Below, piece after piece: positions 55,338 through 64,000 of a stretch of DNA of 64,000 nucleotides. The stretch is from Brevibacillus sp. DP1.3A. GTDB lineage: Bacteria > Bacillota > Bacilli > Brevibacillales > Brevibacillaceae. The stretch covers positions 1,313,001 to 1,377,000 of the forward strand of contig NZ_CP085876.1 of NCBI RefSeq assembly GCF_013284245.2. The letters run 5' to 3'. Under the pieces are notes generated by a model. That model saw only the letters and a list, made by a program, of their open reading frames with translations. It did not search any database and had not been told where the DNA came from. Numbering within the stretch: position 1 is the first letter of the stretch; every line of letters starts with the position of its first letter. The position numbers were made by a program, and so were the translations under genes.

Positions 55338-55616
55338 ATGGCAATACGGAAAAAGGTTGAGCACAACGAAGAAGCAAAATCGCTGATCTACTGTGGCCCC
55401 AACCTTCCAAACGGGATTCTCAGCCAATTTGTAGTGTATCGCGGAGAAATCCCCAATCACTTAGATGAACATATGAAGAAGTGCCCGTCTTTGGAAAAGC
55501 TGTTTGTACCTGTTGAAGCTCTTTCAACGACATTACTTGCAATCGAAACTAAGGGTTCAGCTGAAAATGCCTTGTACCAAGAAGTACAGGCGTATGTTAA
55601 AGGAGGTGCTCGATAG
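55338..55616 (+). CDS. Hypothetical tail-module protein
   Basis: A 92-residue protein starting at ATG 55338 right after the previous stop. SLIYCGPNLPNGILSQFVVY and KCPSLEKLFVPVEALSTTL are visible. It ends at the sheath start (AGTG overlap), with AAAGGAGGTG at its 3' end as the sheath RBS. Likely a small structural or chaperone protein; unassigned. Confidence 0.6.
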   Translation: MAIRKKVEHNEEAKSLIYCGPNLPNGILSQFVVYRGEIPNHLDEHMKKCPSLEKLFVPVEALSTTLLAIETKGSAENALYQEVQAYVKGGAR

Positions 55617-57058
55617 TGGCATTTAAACACGGCGTAACTGGTGGAGAGGTCCCTACCTCTGTCATTTCTCCTGTGGAAGCGAGCGCGGGGTTGCCAGTAG
55701 TTTTTGGAACTGCGCCTATCCATCTATCAGAAACACAGGAGTACGTAAATAAGCCAGTTTTGGCCTACAACTATGGAGAAGCAGAGAAAGCATTGGGATA
55801 TTCTGACGATTGGGAGCAGTACACCCTTTGCGAATTTATCTATTCGCATTATCAGCTGTTTAACGTCTCACCAGTCGTTTTTGTCAATGTCTTGGATCCT
55901 ACCAAGCACAAAACAAGCGTTTCAAATGCGACTATCCAATTAACGAATAAGGTGGCAAAGGTCGAGCAAGACGGAATTTTGCTAAAAACGCTAGTAGTTA
56001 AAGCAACAGCCGAAGGACAGCCTCTCGAAAAGGGCACTGATTATGTTGCTGCTTTTGACGATAAAGGTAGGCTTGTCATTACGGCACTTGGAACGGCCAC
56101 ACAGTTTGTCATCTCCTATGACCACCTCGATCCATCGAAAGTGACGAAAGCCGATATCATCGGGGGGATTGATAGCCAGACAGGAGCTTACTCGGGTATG
56201 GAATTAATTAGCCGAGTCTTTCCTACCTTCCGATTGGTACCAGGTCAAATTCTCGCACCGGGTTGGAGTCAGGATCCAGTCGTAGCAGCCGTTATGAAAG
56301 CTAAATCTAGCAATATCAATGGTGTTTTTAAGGCGATTTCAATTGTCGATATTGACACGTCATCAGCTGGAGCTGATTTGTACACAAAAGCCCCGGTCTG
56401 GAAGAATGACAACAACATTACGGATCCATTGCAAATTGTCTGCTGGCCAAAGGTAAAGCTTGGGGATCTATCTTTCCATCTTTCCACGCAAGCTGCAGGT
56501 GTTATATGCAAGACAGATGCCGCTAACGACGATATCCCATTTGTCAGCCCATCCAATAAGAGCATTCAAGCCAATGCAGTGGTTAATGAAAGTGGGTCCG
56601 AGGTTTCGTTGGACATTACTCAAGCCAACTATCTTAATTCTCAAGGGATCGTGACTGTTCTAAACTTCACAGGAGGATACAAGCTGTGGGGGAACCAAAC
56701 GGCAGCTTTTCCTGCTGTAACAGACGTCAAAGACGCGTTTATTGCGGTTCGGCGTATGGCCAATTGGCTCAACAACAGTTTGATTCTTACGTATTGGCAG
56801 AACGTAGACAGTCCGACGAATCGACGATTAATTGATACAGTAGTGGATAGCGTCAATATTTGGATGAACGGACTTAATGCCCGAGGAGCTCTGCTCGGTG
56901 GCCGAGTAGAATTTTTGAAAGAAGAAAATCCGGAAACGGATCTCTTGCAAGGAATTATCCGGTTTCATGTGTACTGGGCGTCGCCAGTTCCTGGACAAGC
57001 GATCGAATTCACGCTTGAGTATGACGTCAGCTATCTAAGAACGCTCTTTGCAGCGTAG
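55616..57058 (+). CDS. Contractile tail sheath protein
   Basis: A 480-residue sheath protein. GVTGGEVPTSVISPVEASAG at the N-terminus, SPVVFVNVLDPTKHKTSVSN, then IIGGIDSQTGAYSGMELI, and a C-terminal region with AAFPAVTDVKDAFIAVRRMA and the strand-forming tail. This order is that of Mu/P2-type sheaths and proves a contractile (myovirus) tail. GTG start after AAAGGAGGTG. Confidence 0.93.
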   Translation: MAFKHGVTGGEVPTSVISPVEASAGLPVVFGTAPIHLSETQEYVNKPVLAYNYGEAEKALGYSDDWEQYTLCEFIYSHYQLFNVSPVVFVNVLDPTKHKTSVSNATIQLTNKVAKVEQDGILLKTLVVKATAEGQPLEKGTDYVAAFDDKGRLVITALGTATQFVISYDHLDPSKVTKADIIGGIDSQTGAYSGMELISRVFPTFRLVPGQILAPGWSQDPVVAAVMKAKSSNINGVFKAISIVDIDTSSAGADLYTKAPVWKNDNNITDPLQIVCWPKVKLGDLSFHLSTQAAGVICKTDAANDDIPFVSPSNKSIQANAVVNESGSEVSLDITQANYLNSQGIVTVLNFTGGYKLWGNQTAAFPAVTDVKDAFIAVRRMANWLNNSLILTYWQNVDSPTNRRLIDTVVDSVNIWMNGLNARGALLGGRVEFLKEENPETDLLQGIIRFHVYWASPVPGQAIEFTLEYDVSYLRTLFAA

Positions 57059-57073
57059 TGGAGGTGAACAGCA

Positions 57074-57595
57074 TTGAACAAATTGCCTGAACGGTTAAAG
57101 GATTTTAGGGCGTACCTGGGAGGAACCAATGCATTGCTAGGGGTGACGGATGTCACCCTGCCATCTTTTGACATGATGACAGAAACGGTAAAAGCAGCGG
57201 GGATTCTCGGGGAATACGAGTCCCCCACAATGGGCCATCTTCAAAGTATGAAACTGACGCTGAATTTTCGGGTCCTTACAGATGAGCAAGTGAAATTACT
57301 CCGTCCAGAGGCACACCGTATCGATTTACGAGGTGCAAATCAGGTGTATGACACAGCAACAGGCAAGTACAAAGATGCTGCAGTACGTCTGGTTGTTCAA
57401 GGACCAGCAACAAAAGTGGATCTCGGGAAATTTGAAAAAAGCGCAGCGTCTGGCGGATCCGCTGAGCTGGAGATTTTCTATTTGAAACTCCAATTCGATG
57501 GGGAAACGAGGGTTGAGTTCGACCGATTCAACTACATTTTCATTGTAGATGGTGTGGATTACATGCAAGGCACACGAAATGCTCTTGGACTATAG
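57074..57595 (+). CDS. Tail tube protein (P2 FII-like)
   Basis: A 173-residue tube protein. LPERLKDFRAYLGGTNALLG, GEYESPTMGHLQSMKLTLNF and RGANQVYDTATGKYKDAAVR fit the P2 FII family. TTG 57074 after GGAGGTG. It follows the sheath as in P2. Confidence 0.92.
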   Translation: MNKLPERLKDFRAYLGGTNALLGVTDVTLPSFDMMTETVKAAGILGEYESPTMGHLQSMKLTLNFRVLTDEQVKLLRPEAHRIDLRGANQVYDTATGKYKDAAVRLVVQGPATKVDLGKFEKSAASGGSAELEIFYLKLQFDGETRVEFDRFNYIFIVDGVDYMQGTRNALGL

Positions 57596-57604
57596 GAGGT
57601 CATT

Positions 57605-57934
57605 ATGAGTAAAAAAGTAATGTTACGGAAGCCAATTGAAAAAGACGGTCAATCTATTAGCGAGCTCGAACTGAAATTTGATGATTTGAAAGGTAATGAC
57701 CTTGTTCACGCCGAACGCCAAGCGCGCATGAGAGGCGACATCAGCCCGGATCCACTCTTTTCTTCCGAGGGTCTAGCGGTAATCGCTGCGCGTGTCTCTG
57801 GTCAAATTCCAGAGGATATTTTGGGCTTGGCAGCCCCTGACTTCCTCCTCGTGACAAATATGGTGAAGAATTTTTTGTACGATTGGGCTTCACCGATGAA
57901 CATGCAATTGGAGACTTCCGAAAAACCGTCCTAA
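57605..57934 (+). CDS. Tail assembly chaperone E (P2-like)
   Basis: A 109-residue protein with the P2 E pattern (MLRKPIEKDGQSISELELKF, DDLKGNDLVHAERQARMRGD, ILGLAAPDFLLVTNMVKNFL). It contains a TTTTTTG slip site in frame and is the short product of the E/E' pair that guides tape measure and tube assembly. Confidence 0.9.
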   Translation: MSKKVMLRKPIEKDGQSISELELKFDDLKGNDLVHAERQARMRGDISPDPLFSSEGLAVIAARVSGQIPEDILGLAAPDFLLVTNMVKNFLYDWASPMNMQLETSEKPS

Positions 57935-58065
57935 AAATGTCTAGATGTAACTACACACCGATAACCGTGTGGATGGATATGCCCATTTCGGAATTTGCCA
58001 AATGGGTAGTCGATTTTCAGGAACTTTCTGAGGAAGAGAAGGAGGAGGGAGGAGCAAATGGCTAG
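57605..58065 (+). CDS. E-E' frameshift product
   Basis: A -1 slip at TTTTTTG (57871-57877; codons AAT TTT TTG) continues as GTA CGA TTG in the -1 frame and stays open to the stop at 58063-58065. This gives about 153 residues whose new end has the Glu-rich DFQELSEEEKEEGG. The downstream frame has no RBS or start of its own. The heptamer and gene order match P2 E+E'. Confidence 0.85.
57871..57877 (+). promoter_or_regulatory. Programmed -1 ribosomal frameshift site
   Basis: T TTT TTG in the E reading frame, the same slippery heptamer used by P2 for E'. The zero frame stops 55 nt later; the -1 frame runs 62 codons. Confidence 0.85.
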
Positions 58066-60313
58066 TAGGATCCACGAAATAAGCTTTGCCATTGCAGGGA
58101 AGCTTGCCACGTCGTTCAGGGGGGCGTTTTCTTCTGCCTCCTACCAAATGGCACGTCTTTCTGAGGAAACAGATGAGCTCAAAAGAGAGCTGAAACGACT
58201 GGAAAATGAGCATCGAAGTGGTGCCATTACGACCGAACAGTATACAGCGGCCCAGGAAAGGCTAACGAGAGCGATCGAGCGACAAAACCAGGCGCGCCAA
58301 GCATTGTCACACCAACAAAGCAGAAGGCAGACACACATAGACAATCGAACCGATGCAGCTGGGAAATTAGGGGAGACGGCCGTTATGGCTGCTCCCATTG
58401 CTGGTGCCGTTATGGCAGCGAATGACTATGAAGAAGCGCAGCGTCGAATTCAAGTGCAATCTGCTTTGACTGCCCAGCAGCAACAGCAGGCTTTTCAAAT
58501 CACACGTCGAGCATACGTCTCTGGATTAGGGGAAAGCATGTCTGCTACGACAGAAGCATATGGAATCATGTCGCAGACCATAAAAAACGAAACTGTTCAG
58601 CAACAACAAACGATCTTGCAAGGTGCCCTTTCCGCCGAGAAGTATTGGGGAACAGGGATCATGGAGATCAATAGGTCAATGTACAACCTAACTAACAACT
58701 TCAAAAATTTGTCCAACACACAGGCCATGGACATGATTACTTACGGCTTGCAGAACGGAATGAATTATGCCGATGACTTCATAGACACGCTTTACGAGTA
58801 TTCGCCTCAGTTTGAATCCTTGGGTTATTCCGCCAAGCAATTTTATGGTGTCCTGGAGGCTGGAAAAAGAGCGGGTGCTTTCAACTTAGATAAAGTTGCA
58901 GATGCTGCTAAAGAATTTAATATCCGCGCAAAAGATGGTAGCAAGTCTACAGAAGATGCTTTCAAGTCCCTGGGGCTGAACAGTGCAAAGATGGGAAAAG
59001 ATATCGCCAGTGGAGGGGCTTCCGGAGTAAATGCCTGGAACAAAACAATTGACGCACTTAAAAAGATTGAAGATCCGGTGAAACGGAATCAAATTGGTGT
59101 CGCTTTGTTCGGTACACAATGGGAAGACCTTACGGAAAAAGTCATCTTGAACATGAAGATCATGGAGAATGCAGGGCAAGGCATGGACGGAACCACACAA
59201 AAAATAGTTGAAGCGTCTACAGCAGCGAGGAACGGGGCACCTTCCTGGACACAACTCGGGAGACAGATACAGGATACTGCTGCAGTGGTTGGAAATCAGT
59301 TTTTACCAGTGCTCGCTCCTATGATTCAGAGCGTGGCAAGTGGAGCAGCTTGGGTCGGCACATTCGCACAGGCCCACCCTCAATTAACATCCGTCATTGT
59401 TGGGGCAACCAGTGCATTAATCGGAGGCCGTATTGCTTGGTTAGCCTTACGAATGGCATGGGCCCAGACTGCTCTAATCGGTAATGGATTATCGGGTATC
59501 TTTATCCGACAAGCTGCAGCGCAGACGATCGCCACAACAGCAACGGGTAGAATGACCATTGCACAACGGTTGCTAAATCTCACTATGATGATGAATCCCA
59601 TTGGTCTCATTATTACGGGGATTGGCCTATTGGTGGCTGCAGGTATTTACTTGTACAACAACTGGGACACTGTGAAGGCGAAAACTATGCAATTGTGGGA
59701 GACGTTGAAGAAAAATCCACTTCTTGCGCTTGCGGTTGGTCCTTTTGGCGCTTTGATTTCAGCGGGTATCAACCTATACAACAACTGGGACAGATTGAAG
59801 CAGGGTGCCATGGACATCGGGATAAATATTAGCAACTACTTCAAAAGCATGGCCAACGGCGTTATTCAATCAGTCAACCGGATTAGCGATGGAATCAATA
59901 ATTTAACGGGCACTTCCATTCCGCAGATTCAAGAATTTCAGCTCGACTACTCCATACAGGCACGCAAGATCCAGGAGAACAAGGCAGCTAGAAACATGGG
60001 TGAAAAGATTCCAGCGTACGCCAAGGGTGGTATTTTAACGAGGCCCCATATTGGTATGGTAGCAGAGGCTGGGCCGGAGGCAGTTATCCCTCTGAATCGA
60101 TCGCCACGTTCTGTTTCCCTGTGGAAGCAAGCAGGGAAGTCGATGGGTCTTACAGGTGGTGGGGGAATGGTTATTCATTTGAACTATGCACCTCAAATTA
60201 ATGGCGGAGATTCGAACGCCATCAGGCCGATTCTGGAAGAGAACAATCGAACGTTGGTGGATCAGCTGCGTTCTGTTCGTCGTCAGAATGAAAGGGTGTC
60301 TTTCGGTGCCTAG
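58058..60313 (+). CDS. Tail tape measure protein
   Basis: A 751-residue protein. The N-terminal 90 residues are coiled (DELKRELKRLENEHRSGAIT), then a long helical body, with hydrophobic segments near residues 440-580 (MMMNPIGLIITGIGLLVAAG, LLALAVGPFGALISAGINLY). The C-terminus carries YAKGGILTRPHIGMVAEAGP and EAVIPLNR, typical of tape measures. Its length sets the tail length. ATG 58058 overlaps the E' stop. Confidence 0.94.
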   Translation: MASRIHEISFAIAGKLATSFRGAFSSASYQMARLSEETDELKRELKRLENEHRSGAITTEQYTAAQERLTRAIERQNQARQALSHQQSRRQTHIDNRTDAAGKLGETAVMAAPIAGAVMAANDYEEAQRRIQVQSALTAQQQQQAFQITRRAYVSGLGESMSATTEAYGIMSQTIKNETVQQQQTILQGALSAEKYWGTGIMEINRSMYNLTNNFKNLSNTQAMDMITYGLQNGMNYADDFIDTLYEYSPQFESLGYSAKQFYGVLEAGKRAGAFNLDKVADAAKEFNIRAKDGSKSTEDAFKSLGLNSAKMGKDIASGGASGVNAWNKTIDALKKIEDPVKRNQIGVALFGTQWEDLTEKVILNMKIMENAGQGMDGTTQKIVEASTAARNGAPSWTQLGRQIQDTAAVVGNQFLPVLAPMIQSVASGAAWVGTFAQAHPQLTSVIVGATSALIGGRIAWLALRMAWAQTALIGNGLSGIFIRQAAAQTIATTATGRMTIAQRLLNLTMMMNPIGLIITGIGLLVAAGIYLYNNWDTVKAKTMQLWETLKKNPLLALAVGPFGALISAGINLYNNWDRLKQGAMDIGINISNYFKSMANGVIQSVNRISDGINNLTGTSIPQIQEFQLDYSIQARKIQENKAARNMGEKIPAYAKGGILTRPHIGMVAEAGPEAVIPLNRSPRSVSLWKQAGKSMGLTGGGGMVIHLNYAPQINGGDSNAIRPILEENNRTLVDQLRSVRRQNERVSFGA

Positions 60314-60524
60314 AATTTATATGACGACCCAAGGAGATACATGGGACTTGATCGCGTTTAAACAACTGGGCAGTGAATACTATCTGACCGATCTGATAGA
60401 CGCGAATCCTGCCCACAGAGAAACGGTCATTTTTACTGCCAACGTTCAACTGTTGATCCCAGATGTGGACTTGTCCCAGACACCGGATAATCTGCCACCA
60501 TGGAAGCGAGAGGGCGGGACATGA
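60306..60524 (+). CDS. Tail protein X (LysM-like)
   Basis: A 72-residue protein from GTG 60306 after GAAAGGGTG, overlapping the tape measure end. TTQGDTWDLIAFKQLGSEYY, then LIDANPAHRETVIFTANVQL, is the LysM-like P2 gpX fold. It bridges baseplate parts. Confidence 0.88.
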   Translation: MPRIYMTTQGDTWDLIAFKQLGSEYYLTDLIDANPAHRETVIFTANVQLLIPDVDLSQTPDNLPPWKREGGT

Positions 60525-61540
60525 CAAAAGCACGCAATGCGAGATTACAGGTTTTTTACAATAAGACAGACCTGTCCACTGATTTAAAGCCCCACCTATT
60601 GAGTTGGAGCTATACAGACAACTTGAGCGGCCAGGCGGACGATCTGCAGCTTACAGTAGAAGATAGCGAGCAACGATGGAGTGGCAGCTGGATCCCGGAT
60701 TTATCCGCATCCTTGCAGGCCACTCTTTTTCGAGAGAATTGGGATCTAGATGGGAAAATAGAAAAACTGCCTCTGGGCTTCTTTGAAATCGATGAGATCG
60801 AGGTGAGCTACCCACCATCGGTTGTTTCTATCAAAGCTATTTCCGTGCCTGAATCCTCGTCGTTGAGAGGCGAGAAGAAAAACAAAGCATGGGAAGAGAC
60901 AAAGTTGTCCGTGATCGCTGCTGAGAAAGCAAAAGGAGCCGGACTCAAGCTCTTGTATGACTCGCCAGAAAATCCGAAATACGACCGAATTGAACAAACT
61001 GACGAGACTGATATCGGGTTTCTGATGCGCTTGTGCAATGATGCGGGTTTGTGCTTAAAGGTAGCCGGAACACAACTGGTGATATTCGATGAGGCGAAGT
61101 ACGAGAACGCAGCACCCATTGCCACTCTTGAGAGGAAGGTTTCGGAGCTCAAATCTTTCAGGGGGAGAACAACGTCCATTGGCACATACAAAGCTTGCAG
61201 AGTGACTTATTTTGCTGGAAAAGACGAAAAGGCGATATCAGCTACGTTTACCCCAGCAAAAGCCCCGAAAGTAGGGCGAACGTTGAACGTCAACGAAAGA
61301 GTTTCTTCCATTGCAGAAGCGCAGCTTCTAGCCAAAAAGAAGTTGCGAGAGGCAAATAAAGAGGCCACACAAGTGACGATTACGATGGTCGGGGATCCTC
61401 GTATGGTTGCAGGTGTCACGGTAAATCTAAAAAGGTTTGGAGCTTTTGACGGAAAGTATATCGTTACGCAGGCCGTTCATAGCCAACAGAGCGGATATGA
61501 AACTAGCTTGGAGCTACGGCGTTGTCTGGAGGGGTACTAA
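60521..61540 (+). CDS. Late control/baseplate hub protein D (P2-like)
   Basis: A 339-residue hub protein with the late-control D family pattern: NARLQVFYNKTDLSTDLKPH, DDLQLTVEDSEQRWSGSWIP, IDEIEVSYPPSVVSIKAISV, DIGFLMRLCNDAGLCLKVAG. ATG 60521 overlaps X by 4 nt. Together with V it forms the hub and spike. Confidence 0.92.
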   Translation: MTKARNARLQVFYNKTDLSTDLKPHLLSWSYTDNLSGQADDLQLTVEDSEQRWSGSWIPDLSASLQATLFRENWDLDGKIEKLPLGFFEIDEIEVSYPPSVVSIKAISVPESSSLRGEKKNKAWEETKLSVIAAEKAKGAGLKLLYDSPENPKYDRIEQTDETDIGFLMRLCNDAGLCLKVAGTQLVIFDEAKYENAAPIATLERKVSELKSFRGRTTSIGTYKACRVTYFAGKDEKAISATFTPAKAPKVGRTLNVNERVSSIAEAQLLAKKKLREANKEATQVTITMVGDPRMVAGVTVNLKRFGAFDGKYIVTQAVHSQQSGYETSLELRRCLEGY

Positions 61541-61776
61541 TGGGGATTGAGATACAAGTGGGAATTGTCTCATCTGTCAACGCTGCTGCAGGTTCTGCAA
61601 GGGTTGCCTTTCCGAATCGGACCAATACCGTTTCAAAAGAGCTGCCTGTTATGAAAAAAGCGTGGCCTGTAAAGCCCAAGGAGCTGGTTGTCTGCCTATT
61701 TCCTGCTACTGGAACAGACGGTTTTGTCTTAGGCTCCTACCACACCATAGACGATCCGCCGCAGGGAGGTGCGTAG
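61540..61776 (+). CDS. Short baseplate V-like OB-fold protein
   Basis: A 78-residue OB-fold-only protein from ATG 61540 (RBS GGAGGGG): EIQVGIVSSVNAAAGSARVA, VKPKELVVCLFPATGTDGFV, LGSYHTIDDP. It fits the N-terminal OB domain of gpV-type spikes but lacks a needle, so another tip protein may be needed. Confidence 0.78.
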   Translation: MGIEIQVGIVSSVNAAAGSARVAFPNRTNTVSKELPVMKKAWPVKPKELVVCLFPATGTDGFVLGSYHTIDDPPQGGA

Positions 61777-61777
61777 G

Positions 61778-62179
61778 ATGGGGCAGCTCGGAAGTTTTGG
61801 CGAGATCATTTTCGAAGTCTCTTACGAGCAAATGCGGACGTTCTTTGATTTTACGCGTTCCGCATCTGGTCGTTGGGTTGCACATGAACGTTTTGGTCAA
61901 AAACCAAGATCCGAATTCCTGGGCCCGTCATTGGATGAGATCAGTTTTACAATGCGGTTCGATGTGAAGCATGGGATGAACCCGAAAGCAGAAATGGACC
62001 GTCTCCTGGAGTGGTGTCGATCCGGTAAAGCAGAGACTCTGATCATTGGGGGCACACCTCTCGGGATGGATCAGTGGACCATTAAGTCCGTTACGCAAAA
62101 TTGGAAGGTATTAGACGGACAAGGCAGGCTACTCACTGGGGAGGCAAATGTTTCCATAGAGGAGTACATGAGGAGGTGA
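61778..62179 (+). CDS. Tail protein U (P2 gpU-like)
   Basis: A 133-residue protein from ATG 61778, 8 nt after GGGAGG. GQLGSFGEIIFEVSYEQMRT, RSEFLGPSLDEISFTMRFDV and ETLIIGGTPLGMDQWTIKSV match P2 gpU. Required for a complete tail. Confidence 0.88.
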   Translation: MGQLGSFGEIIFEVSYEQMRTFFDFTRSASGRWVAHERFGQKPRSEFLGPSLDEISFTMRFDVKHGMNPKAEMDRLLEWCRSGKAETLIIGGTPLGMDQWTIKSVTQNWKVLDGQGRLLTGEANVSIEEYMRR

Positions 62180-62184
62180 AAGCC

Positions 62185-62496
62185 TTGGTTTACGAAGTAA
62201 CGCCAGGCAGCTTAAGAATTAATTTCGGGGCAACGGGAGTAGACGCGATTCTACAGAACGTTGCTTTTATTTTGTCCACTGCTATTTTTTCGTGTCCTAT
62301 GCATAGATCGTTCGCATGGGATCCTGACATAGATTCTCCGATCCAGATGCAAAGTGCGAAAAACATTGCCCGGATGACGGCAGCCATTCAAGAGTTTGAA
62401 CCACGTGCCACGGTGGTGAGAATTGACATGAGAGGGGATCCACAAAACGGAGCCCTAAAACCAGTAGTGGGGGTGAGAATTGATGACGAGGTTTAA
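62185..62496 (+). CDS. Baseplate wedge W/gp25-like protein
   Basis: About 103 residues from TTG 62185, 6 nt after AGGAGGTG. VAFILSTAIFSCPMHRSFAW, DPDIDSPIQMQSAKNIARM and AAIQEFEPRATVVRID match the gp25/W baseplate family that starts sheath assembly. Overlaps J. Confidence 0.88.
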   Translation: MVYEVTPGSLRINFGATGVDAILQNVAFILSTAIFSCPMHRSFAWDPDIDSPIQMQSAKNIARMTAAIQEFEPRATVVRIDMRGDPQNGALKPVVGVRIDDEV

Positions 62497-63601
62497 TCTT
62501 CCTGATGTGGAGTTTGCGAAGAAGTCCGCTCAAGAGATCGAGGCGGAAGCCGTTGCCAACTATGAAGGACTCACTGATATTAAGCTAGCAGATGCCGACC
62601 CACGACGGAAATTCATTCAATCGATTGTTTTGCTGGCCGTTCAACAAAGGTCCAACATTAACTACAGTGCCAAACAGAATTTGCTTGCATATGCAAACGG
62701 TGATTTCCTCGATCATCAGGGCGTTTCTACCGATACATCCAGACTCCCAGCAACGGCATCTGTAACAACATTACGTTTTGTACTTTCTGTGGCTCTGGAG
62801 AAAAACGAAATAATCCCAGCAGGGACCATGGGTACAGCTGGCGACGACGTTTTCTTTGCCACTACTGAACAGGTCGTTGTCCCTGCTGGGCTAACACAAG
62901 TCGATGTTGAAGCGATTTGCACAATTGCCGGTTCGCAGGGGAACGGTTATCTACCTGGACAGATTAATCAGTTGGTTAAGCCCATTAGATGGGTTCAATC
63001 AATCCAGAACGTGACAACGAGCGAAGGCGGCTCTGATGAGGAGGAAGACGACGCTTATGCTGATCGGATCCGCCAGGCTCCAGAACGATTTTCGGTTGCA
63101 GGTCCAGATGGCGCATACCGTTACTGGGCACGAACTGCCAGCCCATTAATTGTTGATGTTTCAGTTGACTCGCCTTCACCTTGCGTCGTGGAGATCCGCC
63201 CACTTCTAAAGGATGGAGGAGTCCCTGGACAGGAAATATTGGATCTGGTTGATGGTGTTTGCAATGACCGGAAAATACGTCCTCTTACGGACCACGTTCA
63301 AGTGCTTGCCCCTGAGATTGTGTCCTACGACATTTCTTTGACCTACTGGATCAGTACGGGAAATAGTAGCACCGCAGCCAGTATCCAGGCGAATGTTCAG
63401 CAGGCACTCAGCGATTACAAGCAGTGGCAAAAATCAAAGCTTGGACGCTCCGTTGATCCGTCCGAATTGATTGCGCGGATAAAAAATGCCGGAGCGAAAA
63501 GGGTGGCCGTGACGCTGCCAGCCTATAAAGCCCTTTCTCCCTACCAGGTTGCTGTTGAAAATACCGTGGCGATCGATTACGGAGGGCTTGAAGATGACTG
63601 A
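62483..63601 (+). CDS. Baseplate J-like protein
   Basis: A 372-residue wedge protein of the Mu/P2 gpJ type: ADADPRRKFIQSIVLLAVQQ, LLAYANGDFLDHQGVSTDTS, EEEDDAYADRIRQAPERFSV and SVDPSELIARIKNAGAKRVA. ATG 62483 is preferred (TTG 62480 adjacent). Confidence 0.93.
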   Translation: MTRFNLPDVEFAKKSAQEIEAEAVANYEGLTDIKLADADPRRKFIQSIVLLAVQQRSNINYSAKQNLLAYANGDFLDHQGVSTDTSRLPATASVTTLRFVLSVALEKNEIIPAGTMGTAGDDVFFATTEQVVVPAGLTQVDVEAICTIAGSQGNGYLPGQINQLVKPIRWVQSIQNVTTSEGGSDEEEDDAYADRIRQAPERFSVAGPDGAYRYWARTASPLIVDVSVDSPSPCVVEIRPLLKDGGVPGQEILDLVDGVCNDRKIRPLTDHVQVLAPEIVSYDISLTYWISTGNSSTAASIQANVQQALSDYKQWQKSKLGRSVDPSELIARIKNAGAKRVAVTLPAYKALSPYQVAVENTVAIDYGGLEDD

Positions 63602-64000
63602 TATCTACACGGTATCGCTTGTTGACCTCCTACCTGAAAGCCTCAAACAGGATTCAGATGCGAGAGCGTTGGCCGAAGCATTGACTCCAGCATTTCAGGA
63701 GATTTCAGCCCAAATTCCTTTGATTACATTCCTGGCTACACTTGATGAACAGCCAGAAGAAGTTGTTGATTTACTAGCTTGGCAGGCTCATGTTGATTTC
63801 TATGAACCCGATTTGCCTCTTGAGCAGAAAAGACAGCTAGTGCGTGAAGCGTCCCTGTGGCATCGACGTAAAGGGACACCCTGGGCCGTGGAGCAAGTGG
63901 TGTCGATCGTGTTTCCTGGGGCAAAAGTAGCCGAGTGGTTTGAATATGGTGGTCAACCAGGTTATTTCCGTGTAGAGACAGAACAGACTCTCGCAGCCAA
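63594..64000 (+). CDS. Tail protein I (P2 gpI-like), cut by window end
   Basis: About 135 residues visible from ATG 63594, 8 nt inside the end of J. LLPESLKQDSDARALAEALT, VVDLLAWQAHVDFYEPDLPL, WHRRKGTPWAVEQVVSIVFP match P2 gpI. Open at the window edge; tail fibre genes probably follow. Confidence 0.9.
   Translation, partial: MTDIYTVSLVDLLPESLKQDSDARALAEALTPAFQEISAQIPLITFLATLDEQPEEVVDLLAWQAHVDFYEPDLPLEQKRQLVREASLWHRRKGTPWAVEQVVSIVFPGAKVAEWFEYGGQPGYFRVETEQTLAA

Noticed and set aside
57883-58065. Separate gene for the E' part
   Set aside because: Its TTG start has no RBS, and it is explained as the -1 extension of E through TTTTTTG.

Overview
The window looks like the chromosome of a Gram-positive Bacillales bacterium, most likely a Brevibacillus-type member of the Paenibacillaceae. 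The evidence is an S-box-controlled mtnKA operon, a sufCDSUB cluster, ATP-dependent pckA, a bmrCD-type transporter pair, an sppA-RDD pair, strong AGGAGG ribosome binding sites and GTG/TTG starts. The genus is an inference from gene content. I could not search any database.

Positions 1-31595 are host chromosome. In order they hold the end of an ECF sigma gene and its anti-sigma gene; a SAM-I riboswitch driving mtnK-mtnA (methionine salvage); a GNAT acetyltransferase; a BmrC/BmrD-type drug exporter followed by an MFS transporter; a CAP-domain secreted protein; an RDD protein and the signal peptide peptidase SppA; an unpaired amino-acid-type ABC ATPase; a secreted polysaccharide deacetylase; a DUF2797 protein; a run of YusI-like protein, aminotransferase, thioredoxin-like protein and gcvH; a chemotaxis receptor; small metabolic genes; a 213-nt near-palindromic element; an M20 amidohydrolase; pckA; a frameshifted gene; and sufCDSUB for iron-sulfur cluster assembly.

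From about 31596 to the end of the window is the left part of a prophage inserted directly after sufB. Its right end lies outside. An integrase gene points back at sufB. Next come a ribbon-helix-helix gene and a winged-helix gene read from divergent promoters that share one palindromic -35 box. After these is the most interesting locus, an HTH-TPR regulator of the RRNPP type (34233-35489) followed 26 nt later by a 53-residue secreted pre-peptide carrying the heptapeptide GPPEGNG twice. A CI/Cro-type switch, small early genes, a replication block (Gp157, AAA ATPase, DUF669, P4-type primase-helicase with iterons at its end, ERCC4 nuclease), a phage sigma factor and an ArpU-like regulator follow.

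The late region starts at a cos-like sequence (about 47518). The head module is lambda-like (Nu1-type and GpA-type terminase, gpW, lambda-type portal, a fused protease-capsid, FII- and Z-like proteins). It is joined to a P2-type contractile tail: sheath, tube, E/E' with a TTTTTTG frameshift site, tape measure, X, D, V, U, W/gp25, J and I. The prophage is therefore a mosaic temperate myovirus whose lysis-lysogeny decision may be tuned by a self-produced peptide.
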